From DAIQNV01 sp038748775 (GTDB taxonomy: Bacteria; Planctomycetota; Phycisphaerae; Phycisphaerales; UBA1924), in contig JBCDIT010000005.1 of assembly GCA_038748775.1 (NCBI GenBank), positions 1-64,000 on the forward strand: a stretch of DNA of 64,000 nucleotides. Reading direction: 5' to 3'. The stretch's first letter is position 1; the number at the start of each line of letters is the position of its first letter. Position numbers and translations under genes: made by a program. The notes under the pieces are model-generated. The model made no database searches. It worked only from the letters and a program-made list of their open reading frames with translations, and had not been told where the DNA came from. This document shows positions 7,789 to 15,648 of the stretch, in pieces.

Positions 7789-10248
7789 ATGGGCGCGGCC
7801 CGAGGGCCCTTGAATCGGAAAATGCTTCGATCGCTTCTCCCCAGCATGTTTCACCGCCGGGTGATGGTCCTGGCTTTCGGCTTCATGGCCGTGTGCGCCG
7901 TGATGGCGCTCCAGCAGTGCCGACTCGGCGCCGTTGAGGGCGATGAGCGGCTCGAGCGGGCCCAAAGCAGACTTTATCGGGTGACCTGGCTGCCGACCCT
8001 TCGCGGCAGGATCCTCGACCGCGAGGGACGTGTCCTCGCGATGGATCGACCGAGCTATTCGGTCGAGGTCGACTTCGACGTTCTGAGCGGTGCCTGGTCG
8101 ACGGAAAGAGCGACCGAGTTCGCTCGGCGCGCCCACGCAGACCGCTGGCCCACACTCGACGCAGAGCAGCGAGAGCGACTGGTTGCGGCGTACGCGCCCG
8201 TCTACGAGGCCCATGTTCAACGACTCTGGTCCCGTCTCGCGACGGCCACCGGTCGCGAGCGGGCGGATGTCGAAGCTCGCGTCAAGGCCATCGTGCGTCG
8301 AGTTGAGCGCATGCACGCAAGGCTCGTCGAGCGGCGCATCGCGGACGAACTCGCACAGCGGACCGCCCAGGGATTGGCGGTGACCGAGGAGGACATGGTC
8401 GCGATCACCGCTCGGGCGAGGGCCCCGATCTTCGAGCAAAGGAGCCCTCACCCGGTCATCGATGACGTCCGTGACCGAGACGCGTTCGCGTTGCTTGGTC
8501 TGGTCGAGCAAAGCGTGCCTTTGCTTTCCGCATCGGGCGATGAGACCCACGCGAGCCGTGCGCTCGAAGAAGAAGTCCCGCTTCTGCCCGGTGTCACGGT
8601 GAGGCATTCCACCGATCGCCTTCATCCGTTTGAGACAGTCGTCGTCGCGGTCGACAAGACGTCGCTCCCGGGACCGCTCCGGGGTGACGGCGCCGAGAGC
8701 GTCACCCTTCGGGGCGTCGCCGGTTCGGTCGTCGGCGCGGTCCGGCGCAACCTGTTCGCTGAGGACACCCAGCGGCGTTCCGCGGCCCTCGCCGACGACC
8801 CGGACCTTCGCGATCGAGCCCTCACCGAGAGAGGCACAGACCGCGGCGTGTACCGCCCGGGTGACGGTGTCGGCCGCCGCGGCCTCGAACGTGCGCACGA
8901 ACATCGACTACGCGGCCTTCGTGGGGTCCGCACCCGCCGGCTCGACACCGGCGAGGTGACCGAGGTCAATCCCGACCCTGGCCACGACGTTCGGCTCACC
9001 ATCGATGTCATGCTCCAGGCTCGAGTCCGAGCGGCGCTCGAACCGGCGGTGGGATTGACGCGGGTGCAGCCCTGGCACAAAGAAGAGGGCGTTCCACTCG
9101 GTCAGCCGCTCGCGGGCGCGGCGGTCGTGCTCGACATCGATACCGGGGACATCCTTGCGATGGTCTCGACTCCGGCGGTGACGCACCAAGGCGAGCCCGC
9201 CGACGATCTTCACGCGGCCCTCGCCGCGTGGCACCCCGCCTCGGTCAACCGCGCGATAGCGGCGCCCTATCCCCCGGGGTCGATCGCCAAGGCGTTGCTC
9301 TTACCCGAGGCGGTGAGCCAGGGCCACCACCGGCTGGGCGACGGGATCGTCTGCACCGGTCACTTACTCGAGGGCCGGCCCGGCTTGTACCGCTGCTGGA
9401 TCTACAAGCGGTACGGCAGCACCCACAGCGCGACCGGCGACCCGGTGCTGGCGTCGGACGCGTTGAAGGTCAGTTGCAACATCTTCTTCTACGAACTCGG
9501 GCGTCGCATGGGGCCCGAGCGGGTCGCGAGGGCGTACGCTGACTTCGGTTTGGGCGCTTCGTTCGATCTTGGGCTTGGCCCCGAGTGGCCCGGGCAGATC
9601 GGCGCCTCCGCCGGCGTTGGCGCCGATGGGCTGCAAACACAAGACGCGATCTTTATGGCCATCGGCCAGGGGCCGGTGTCGTGGACGCCTCTCCACGCGG
9701 CGAGCGCCTACGCGACGCTGGCCAGGGCCGGGGTACACGTGAAACCTCGCTTGATCGATGATGGCGGCTTGCCCGAGGTCAGCGAGGTCGAGCTCAACCG
9801 GACGGCTGTGGTCGCGTCGCTCGAAGGGTTGCGGCTCGCGGCCAACGACGTTTCGGGGACGGGTGCGACGATCGACACCGGGTCGCGTCGGGAACGCACG
9901 TTCAATGCGCCGCACGTCGACGTCTGGGCGAAGACCGGCACCGCCGAGGCCCCGGCGCTGCGGCACGACCCGGACGGCGAGGGACCCGAAGAGGCCTTCG
10001 TGGTGCGCACCGGCGACCACGCGTGGTACGTCCTGCTCTGCGGGCCCGAGGGGGGGCTCCCGACGCACGCGGCGGCGGTCATCGTCGAGTACGGAGGATC
10101 GGGCGGCAAGGTCGCCGGCCCGGTCGCCAACCAGGTCGTGCGAGCCCTCGCGGCCGAGGGATACCTCGGCGACGCGGCCCGCGATGCGGTCGCACCGGCC
10201 GTCGCGGCGCGGGTGATGGCCAACGTCCGATCGGGGGGGGCGCCTTGA
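7789..10248 (+). CDS. mrdA: Penicillin-binding protein 2 (elongation-specific transpeptidase) with an enlarged pedestal
   Basis: This class B penicillin-binding protein cross-links peptidoglycan during lateral growth, together with the RodA polymerase encoded next. A single N-terminal membrane segment (residues ~24-42) is followed by the pedestal with LRGRILDREGRVLA (~71-84). The transpeptidase domain has Ser498-x-x-Lys501 (SIAK), Ser562-Cys-Asn564 and Lys715-Thr-Gly (KTGTAE). At 819 residues it is about 180 longer than the Escherichia coli enzyme. Much of the extra length is a charged, helical region at ~104-235. ATG 7822 is an alternative start. The TGA stop overlaps the TTG start of rodA. 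No mreB or mreC lies nearby. Confidence 0.93.
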   Translation: MGAARGPLNRKMLRSLLPSMFHRRVMVLAFGFMAVCAVMALQQCRLGAVEGDERLERAQSRLYRVTWLPTLRGRILDREGRVLAMDRPSYSVEVDFDVLSGAWSTERATEFARRAHADRWPTLDAEQRERLVAAYAPVYEAHVQRLWSRLATATGRERADVEARVKAIVRRVERMHARLVERRIADELAQRTAQGLAVTEEDMVAITARARAPIFEQRSPHPVIDDVRDRDAFALLGLVEQSVPLLSASGDETHASRALEEEVPLLPGVTVRHSTDRLHPFETVVVAVDKTSLPGPLRGDGAESVTLRGVAGSVVGAVRRNLFAEDTQRRSAALADDPDLRDRALTERGTDRGVYRPGDGVGRRGLERAHEHRLRGLRGVRTRRLDTGEVTEVNPDPGHDVRLTIDVMLQARVRAALEPAVGLTRVQPWHKEEGVPLGQPLAGAAVVLDIDTGDILAMVSTPAVTHQGEPADDLHAALAAWHPASVNRAIAAPYPPGSIAKALLLPEAVSQGHHRLGDGIVCTGHLLEGRPGLYRCWIYKRYGSTHSATGDPVLASDALKVSCNIFFYELGRRMGPERVARAYADFGLGASFDLGLGPEWPGQIGASAGVGADGLQTQDAIFMAIGQGPVSWTPLHAASAYATLARAGVHVKPRLIDDGGLPEVSEVELNRTAVVASLEGLRLAANDVSGTGATIDTGSRRERTFNAPHVDVWAKTGTAEAPALRHDPDGEGPEEAFVVRTGDHAWYVLLCGPEGGLPTHAAAVIVEYGGSGGKVAGPVANQVVRALAAEGYLGDAARDAVAPAVAARVMANVRSGGAP

Positions 10249-11561
10249 TCGGTTCGATCCTCTCCGATCGTGAGATGGGGCTTGAGACGATCGTCCGGGG
10301 CTCGACATCGCGCCGTGAACCGCTGCGCCGGGCGCTGCAGCTGACGAACCCAGCCTGGATCTGTGTCTTCGCGGGGCTCGCGTTGAGTCTGCTCGGGGTT
10401 TACGGGATCGACGTGGCAGAAACGGTGCGCCCGATCGCCGCCGGCGACCTCGCGGCGATCGCGTGGAAGCAAGTCGTGTTCCTGATCATCGGGATGCTCG
10501 CGGCGACGATGATCGCGTTGCCTCACTTCCGCGTTTTGGGTTGGGTCGCGTGGCCGGCGTTTTTCTTGAGCATCGGTTTGCTTGTCTTCCTGCTGGTTCC
10601 TTGGGTGCCCGAGGCGCTCGTTACCCCGAGGAACGGGGCCCGGGCGTGGATCGACCTCGGACCGATCGACGTGCAGCCGAGCGAGCCGGCGAAGGTGGCG
10701 TACGTGCTCGTGGTGGCGCACTACCTGCGATACCGCTCGACGCACCGGACGTTCAAGGGGCTGCTGTTCCCGGGGCTCATCACGCTCCCGCCGGTGGCCC
10801 TGATCACCCTCCAGCCCGACCTGGGGACGGCGAGCCTGTTCGTCCCGGCCCTCGGGGCGATGCTGATCGCGGCGGGGGCGCGGCTGAGGCATCTCGCGAT
10901 CATCTGCGTCGCCGCGGCGTGCGCGGCGCCGGCGGCGTATCCCTTGCTGCAAGACCACCAGAAAGTCCGGATCGTCGGCCTTGTGAAGCAGTTCCAGGGC
11001 GACGAATCGAGCGCCGCTGACATCAACTTCCAGAGCTACACGGCTCAGAACCTGATCGGCGCCGGTCGTCTGACGGGCATGCCCAGCGAAGCGGCCCGGG
11101 CGCTGGTTCGGTACAACGCGCTGCCCGAGCGGCACAACGACACGATTTTCGCGGTGCTGTGCGCCCGGTTCGGCTTGCTGGGCGGCGCGGCGATCATCGG
11201 GCTGAACCTGATCTGGGTGCTCGGGGCGGCGCTGACCGCGGCGACGACGAGGGTGCCTCAGGGGCGCCTGATCGCCGTCGGATTGGCGGGATTCGTGGCC
11301 GCCCAGAGCACGGTGAACATCGGGATGAACCTGGGGCTCCTCCCGATCATCGGGGTGACGCTCCCGTTCGTGAGTTACGGCGGATCGAGCATCGTGACCA
11401 GTTGGCTCATGACGGGCCTGATCCTGAATGTCGGATTGCATCCGGCTCGTCCGCCGTTCCGCAAGAGCTTTGAATACGCTGACGACGATGAGCAACGGGC
11501 GCCAGGGCGGACACGGATCGAGGCGAAGCGGCAGCGTGGGGCGGTCGTCGCGAGCCGGTGA
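10245..11561 (+). CDS. rodA: Peptidoglycan glycosyltransferase RodA
   Basis: RodA is the SEDS-family polymerase that extends glycan strands from lipid II in the elongasome, working with PBP2. The protein has about ten transmembrane helices and the SEDS signatures GARAWIDLG, QPSEPAK, PDLGTA, ERHNDTIFAV and PFVSYGGSS. The chosen start is TTG 10245, which overlaps the PBP2 stop as TTGA and follows a run of G residues able to act as ribosome-binding site. ATG 10275 is a good alternative that only removes ten residues. The last 74 nt overlap the likely start of rsmG. Predicted length is 438 residues, slightly long because of a charged C-terminal tail. Confidence 0.93.
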   Translation: MIGSILSDREMGLETIVRGSTSRREPLRRALQLTNPAWICVFAGLALSLLGVYGIDVAETVRPIAAGDLAAIAWKQVVFLIIGMLAATMIALPHFRVLGWVAWPAFFLSIGLLVFLLVPWVPEALVTPRNGARAWIDLGPIDVQPSEPAKVAYVLVVAHYLRYRSTHRTFKGLLFPGLITLPPVALITLQPDLGTASLFVPALGAMLIAAGARLRHLAIICVAAACAAPAAYPLLQDHQKVRIVGLVKQFQGDESSAADINFQSYTAQNLIGAGRLTGMPSEAARALVRYNALPERHNDTIFAVLCARFGLLGGAAIIGLNLIWVLGAALTAATTRVPQGRLIAVGLAGFVAAQSTVNIGMNLGLLPIIGVTLPFVSYGGSSIVTSWLMTGLILNVGLHPARPPFRKSFEYADDDEQRAPGRTRIEAKRQRGAVVASR

Positions 11562-12417
11562 CCCCTCGGGGCGGCGTGGCCCGACCGCGAAATCGTGGAC
11601 CGCCCCGGTCGAGTTCCCGCGCGGGATCACTGCGTTATCACCTCCGGACGGCTGGGTTGACCGGGCCGCGGAGTTGGGCGTGGTCTTCGACGAGGGCGAG
11701 GTCGAGCGTCTGGGCGGGTATTTGGGGCTGCTCCTCGCCACTAACGCGGTGATCAATCTCACGGCGATCAAGGACGCGACCGAGGCCTGGGACCGGCACG
11801 TGCTCGACAGCCTGACGCTCTTGCCGGTGCTCGCAGAGGCGGAGACGGCCGAGGGGCGGGAGCGTTTGCGGGTTCTCGACGTCGGGAGCGGCGGGGGGCT
11901 GCCCGGTTTGGTTTTGGCGTGCGTGATGCCCGAGGCCGAATTTGTGTTGCTCGACTCGACGGAGAAAAAGTGCCGCTTCTTGTCTCACGCGGCGGCCGAG
12001 CTCGGGCTGTCGAACGTGAGCGTGGTTCACGCTCGGGCCGAGGCGGCGGGCCAGGAGCGTGGGACTCGGGTTGACGCCGGCGGGATCGCGAAGCGTGAGG
12101 GCGCGATGCGCGATGCCTTCGACGTCGTCACGGCAAGAGCGGTGGGGGCGATGGCGACGCTGGTGGAGTTGACGGTGCCTTTCGTGCGCGTCGGCGGGCT
12201 GTGCGTTCTGATCAAGGGCCAGAAGGCCGACGAAGAACTCGAAGAAGCGAAGGGCGCGCTGCACGCCTTGCACACGAGCCACGCGGGGACGGTCGACACG
12301 CCATCGGGGCGGATCGTGGTGCTCGAGAAGCGAAGGGCGACGCCGCGGATGTACCCGAGGCCGAACGGAGAGCCGAAGCGCAAGCCGCTTGGCATCACGG
12401 AGGCGGGCGGGGCGTGA
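11488..12417 (+). CDS. rsmG: 16S rRNA (guanine-527-N7)-methyltransferase RsmG
   Basis: RsmG methylates N7 of G527 in 16S rRNA using S-adenosylmethionine. The SAM site VLDVGSGGGLPGL and the acidic VLLDSTEKKCRFL strand are clear, as are WDRHVLDSL before them and DVVTARAVG after. With the ATG at 11488 the protein is 309 residues, about 80 longer than usual. The first ~55 residues are low-complexity and Arg/Gly/Ser-rich and overlap the end of rodA, so the true start may lie downstream, although no better ATG is present. Its TGA overlaps the GTG start of the helicase gene (GTGA). Confidence 0.92.
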   Translation: MSNGRQGGHGSRRSGSVGRSSRAGDPSGRRGPTAKSWTAPVEFPRGITALSPPDGWVDRAAELGVVFDEGEVERLGGYLGLLLATNAVINLTAIKDATEAWDRHVLDSLTLLPVLAEAETAEGRERLRVLDVGSGGGLPGLVLACVMPEAEFVLLDSTEKKCRFLSHAAAELGLSNVSVVHARAEAAGQERGTRVDAGGIAKREGAMRDAFDVVTARAVGAMATLVELTVPFVRVGGLCVLIKGQKADEELEEAKGALHALHTSHAGTVDTPSGRIVVLEKRRATPRMYPRPNGEPKRKPLGITEAGGA

Positions 12418-14543
12418 GCATCGATGTCGTCGAGCACGTTCTGGGCGACGTCGGCGCCGTGGCGCGGGCGCTGGGCGCCGGGTACGAAGCGCGCGCAGAG
12501 CAGATCCGCATGGCCAGGGCTGTGCGTTCGTCGCTGGACGGGCGGGGCCGGCTCGTTGTTGAGGCTGGGACAGGCGTCGGGAAGAGCTTCGCGTATTTGG
12601 TGCCGGCGATCGAGCGAGCGGTGGCCCACAACGAGACGGTGGTCGTCAGCACCCACACGATCGCGTTGCAAGAGCAGCTCGTGAACAAGGACGTCCCGCT
12701 CTTGCAATCGACGCTCGATGAAACGGGCGAAGAACCGGGCTGGGGCGGCACGCTGAAGCCGGTGTTGGTCAAGGGACGGGGTAACTATTTGAGTTTGCGC
12801 CGGCTCAAGCTTGCGAGCGAGCGTCAGCTCAAGATCTTGCCCGATACCGCGTCGCGCCGGAGTCTGCACCAGATCGAAGACTGGGCGTACGACACCGAGG
12901 AAGGGACGCTGAGCACCTTGCCCCCGATCGAGCGACCCGGGGTGTGGGACCGGGTGCAGAGCGACTCGGGCAACTGCATGGGGCGACGGTGCGCGACATA
13001 CGACCGGTGCTTCTACCAGAGCGCCCGACGCGAGATGGAAGGCGCGAACCTGCTGATTTGCAACCACGCGTTGTTCTTCAGCGATTTGGCGATGAGGTTC
13101 CGGTCTGACGGCGAGGTGGGTTTCTTGCCCCGGTACCAGCACGTCGTGCTCGACGAAGCGCACACCGTTGAGGATGTCGCGGCCGAGCACTTCGGGCTGT
13201 CCCTGACCGAGGGACGGGTGAGGCACCTGCTGAGCACGCTCTACTCGCCCAAAACGGGCAAGGGATACCTCAGTCAACTCGAACTCGTGACCGGTGACAT
13301 CGATCCGGTGTCGCGCGCGGTGGCCCTGCTCTCGGCTGCTGAGGATGCGACCGGGGCGTTCTTTGACATGCTGATCGAGTTGGTGGATTCGGGCGGCGCC
13401 AAGGGCGGGCGGGTGCCCGGCCCCGAGTCGCTGACCGACGTCTTAAGCGAGCCGATGAACGAACTCGCGAGGCAACTCCGCAGACTCAAGGACGACGCAC
13501 GCGACGACGCCGACAGGTTCGAGCTCAACGCGTACGCCCAGCGAGCCGCGGCGATCGCGGACGGGGCGGAAGCGTTGTGCAAGCAGACGCTTGATGGTTG
13601 TTGCTATTGGATCGAGATCGGCGGGGGCGAAGGGCGGGCGAGGGGGCGGCGCCGTGTGACGATCGCGTGCGCCCCGGTCGAGGTCGGAACGGTGCTTAAG
13701 GAGGCGCTGCACGAGGGCGAATTCTCGGTGACGCTGACGAGCGCGACGCTCGCGACGCGGACGATCACCGACGACGAACCGGCCGAACACGCCGAGGCCG
13801 CGTTCGGGCACTTTCTTGAACGGACCGGATCGAGCGGGGCGGACACGCTCCAACTCGGGAGTCCGTACGACCACGGGCGCCAGATCGAGTTCTACGTCGA
13901 TACCTCGATGCCGGCGCCGGGGGCCGGCGATGGCTTCGGGGCAGGACGCGCCCGCGGGCCGGTGATGTCCGAGCGCGGCGGATACGTCAAAGAACTCGTG
14001 TCGCGGCTCTTGGAGCACGTCGAGGCAACACAGGGCGGGGCGTTTGTTCTGTTCACGAGCTTCGCGACGCTGAATAAGGCCGCGGAGGCGATGCGCGAGC
14101 CTCTGGAGGTTCTTGGGTACCCGCTGTTCGTCCAAGGGCAAGGCGCGGCTGGGGGCTCCCGGACGGCGCTGCTCGAGTCTTTCCGCGAGGCCGGCAACGG
14201 GGTTTTGCTGGGGGCCGCGAGCTTTTGGCAGGGTGTGGACGTGCAGGGCGAGGCGCTCCGCAACGTCATCATCACGCGGCTGCCCTTCGAACCGCCCGAC
14301 CGCCCGTTGACCGAGGCTCGACTCGAGCGGGTGAAGGAGCGGGGCGGCGACCCGTTCCGCGAGGATCAACTCCCGAGGGCGGTGATCCGATTCAAGCAGG
14401 GCGTGGGGCGGCTGATCCGCGGTCACGGCGACCGGGGGCGGGTGGTGGTGCTCGACCCCCGGCTCGTGACGAGGGGATACGGGCGGGCCTTCTTGCGGGC
14501 GCTGCCTGAGGAGATGGAAGTCAGGGAACTGCGGGAAGACTGA
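12414..14543 (+). CDS. dinG: DinG/XPD-like ATP-dependent DNA helicase
   Basis: This superfamily 2 helicase of the DinG/YoaA type unwinds DNA 5'-to-3' and helps resolve R-loops and damaged forks. Walker A is EAGTGVGKS (50-58), the DEAH box is at 247-250, and the late motifs ASFWQGVDVQG and QGVGRLIR are present. DinG proteins hold a 4Fe-4S cluster with four cysteines. Three are here (Cys188, Cys193, Cys199) with the same 5- and 6-residue spacing as in E. coli (194, 199, 205), but the first ligand position, in KGRGNYLS, is Ser127. Translation starts at GTG 12414, overlapping the rsmG stop and preceded by GGAGGCGGGCGGG. Length is 709 residues. Confidence 0.92.
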   Translation: MSIDVVEHVLGDVGAVARALGAGYEARAEQIRMARAVRSSLDGRGRLVVEAGTGVGKSFAYLVPAIERAVAHNETVVVSTHTIALQEQLVNKDVPLLQSTLDETGEEPGWGGTLKPVLVKGRGNYLSLRRLKLASERQLKILPDTASRRSLHQIEDWAYDTEEGTLSTLPPIERPGVWDRVQSDSGNCMGRRCATYDRCFYQSARREMEGANLLICNHALFFSDLAMRFRSDGEVGFLPRYQHVVLDEAHTVEDVAAEHFGLSLTEGRVRHLLSTLYSPKTGKGYLSQLELVTGDIDPVSRAVALLSAAEDATGAFFDMLIELVDSGGAKGGRVPGPESLTDVLSEPMNELARQLRRLKDDARDDADRFELNAYAQRAAAIADGAEALCKQTLDGCCYWIEIGGGEGRARGRRRVTIACAPVEVGTVLKEALHEGEFSVTLTSATLATRTITDDEPAEHAEAAFGHFLERTGSSGADTLQLGSPYDHGRQIEFYVDTSMPAPGAGDGFGAGRARGPVMSERGGYVKELVSRLLEHVEATQGGAFVLFTSFATLNKAAEAMREPLEVLGYPLFVQGQGAAGGSRTALLESFREAGNGVLLGAASFWQGVDVQGEALRNVIITRLPFEPPDRPLTEARLERVKERGGDPFREDQLPRAVIRFKQGVGRLIRGHGDRGRVVVLDPRLVTRGYGRAFLRALPEEMEVRELRED

Positions 14544-14573
14544 GTGATTCGAGCGTCACCCCGCTCGGGACGC

Positions 14574-15467
14574 TTACGCGTGTTGTTCCGTTGGCATGCC
14601 AAATCTGCGGCGGCGACCGACCACGAGCCCCAAAGCTGACACGGCCAACAGCGTTCCGGGGCTCGGCAGAGGCGGCAGGTCGCCGGCGATCAGGGTCCCT
14701 CCATCGGGCAAAAAGGCGAAGCCGAAGATGGTGTCAATGTCAGCCTGGAACTCGCCACCGAGGTCGGCGACGAACGCGTAGGACCCCGTGTAAGGATCAA
14801 TCGTGTAGACGGAGTAGGGGCTTCCGAGGTCGGTGTCACGCATTCCAAAGAACGTGGCGCCGCCGTAGGTTGTCCAGCCGTAGATCCGCCCCGGGGCTGC
14901 GCCGAGGGACGAGACCGCGCCGGTTATCGGATCGATGATCTGGAACTCGCCGGTGTTGTTGCTGGCGGTGATGATCTTTCCGTCGCTGCGGAGTTCCCAC
15001 CCGAACCGGCTTCGGGTACCGCTTTGCATGTCGACCGATGACAGGAGTTCGCCGGTCACGACGTCGTAACGCTGTATCACCTGAGGACCGGGAGCGGCCG
15101 TTTGGCCCACGACGATCGCCGTCCGGTCATCTTGCATTGCTAGTCCGAACGCCGGGGCGACCGAGTTCATCGAAACAGAACCCGAGGTGCCCGCGTTGGT
15201 GGGATTAATCTTGACAAATCCATAGTCGCCCGGCGTGAGCGATAGGAACCCACTGCCATACAGGTTTCCCGACGCGTCGAAGTCGAGGAACCCCGAGGCG
15301 TTGCGGAGGCCGGTGTCGCCGACGAGCGACCCGTGCCGGGTTCCGAACTGACCGGAGAAGAGCTTCCCGTCGCCCTGGATGAGGTAAAACGTCGCGTTGT
15401 CGAGTTGGGCACTGGCTGTGGCTGCGAGAGCGGCGACGAGGATTGATGGAAAGTGTGCGCGCGGCAT
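14574..15467 (-). CDS. Secreted PEP-CTERM-type protein with beta-propeller-like repeats
   Basis: The 297-residue protein has a signal peptide (hydrophobic core SILVAALAATASAQ), a long region of short strand-turn repeats such as FLDFDASGNLYG, YDVVTGELLS and IIDPITGAVSS, and a C-terminal sorting tail. The repeats resemble NHL or six-bladed propeller proteins. The tail has a proline-containing LPSPGTLLAV start, one hydrophobic helix and an RRRR cluster. This is a PEP-CTERM variant in which PSPG stands where PEP is usual; such proteins are cut by exosortase and displayed at the surface. No exosortase gene is in the window. GGAGCAACC precedes the ATG. Confidence 0.8.
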   Translation of the reverse strand: MPRAHFPSILVAALAATASAQLDNATFYLIQGDGKLFSGQFGTRHGSLVGDTGLRNASGFLDFDASGNLYGSGFLSLTPGDYGFVKINPTNAGTSGSVSMNSVAPAFGLAMQDDRTAIVVGQTAAPGPQVIQRYDVVTGELLSSVDMQSGTRSRFGWELRSDGKIITASNNTGEFQIIDPITGAVSSLGAAPGRIYGWTTYGGATFFGMRDTDLGSPYSVYTIDPYTGSYAFVADLGGEFQADIDTIFGFAFLPDGGTLIAGDLPPLPSPGTLLAVSALGLVVGRRRRFGMPTEQHA

Positions 15468-15648
15468 GGTTGCTCCTTGTGCCTTGCCGCTGCTCCTCTA
15501 GAAACACTGAGCGAACACTCGCTTGGTGGTCGTACTTGTTCGGGATACCGCAGATGCAGGTTGATCGGAGAATCGCCGCGTTTTTTCGTCATGATCTGAT
15601 GACCTCGGGCATTCGTCGCGGATTCCCTGATTCCGGTAGCTTGTCTCG

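Noticed and set aside
9708..11771. A 687-codon open frame on the minus strand
   Set aside because: It is antisense to mrdA, rodA and rsmG, whose motifs are unmistakable. High-GC genes commonly leave such open antisense frames, and the peptide is Arg/Asp/Pro-rich with no motif.
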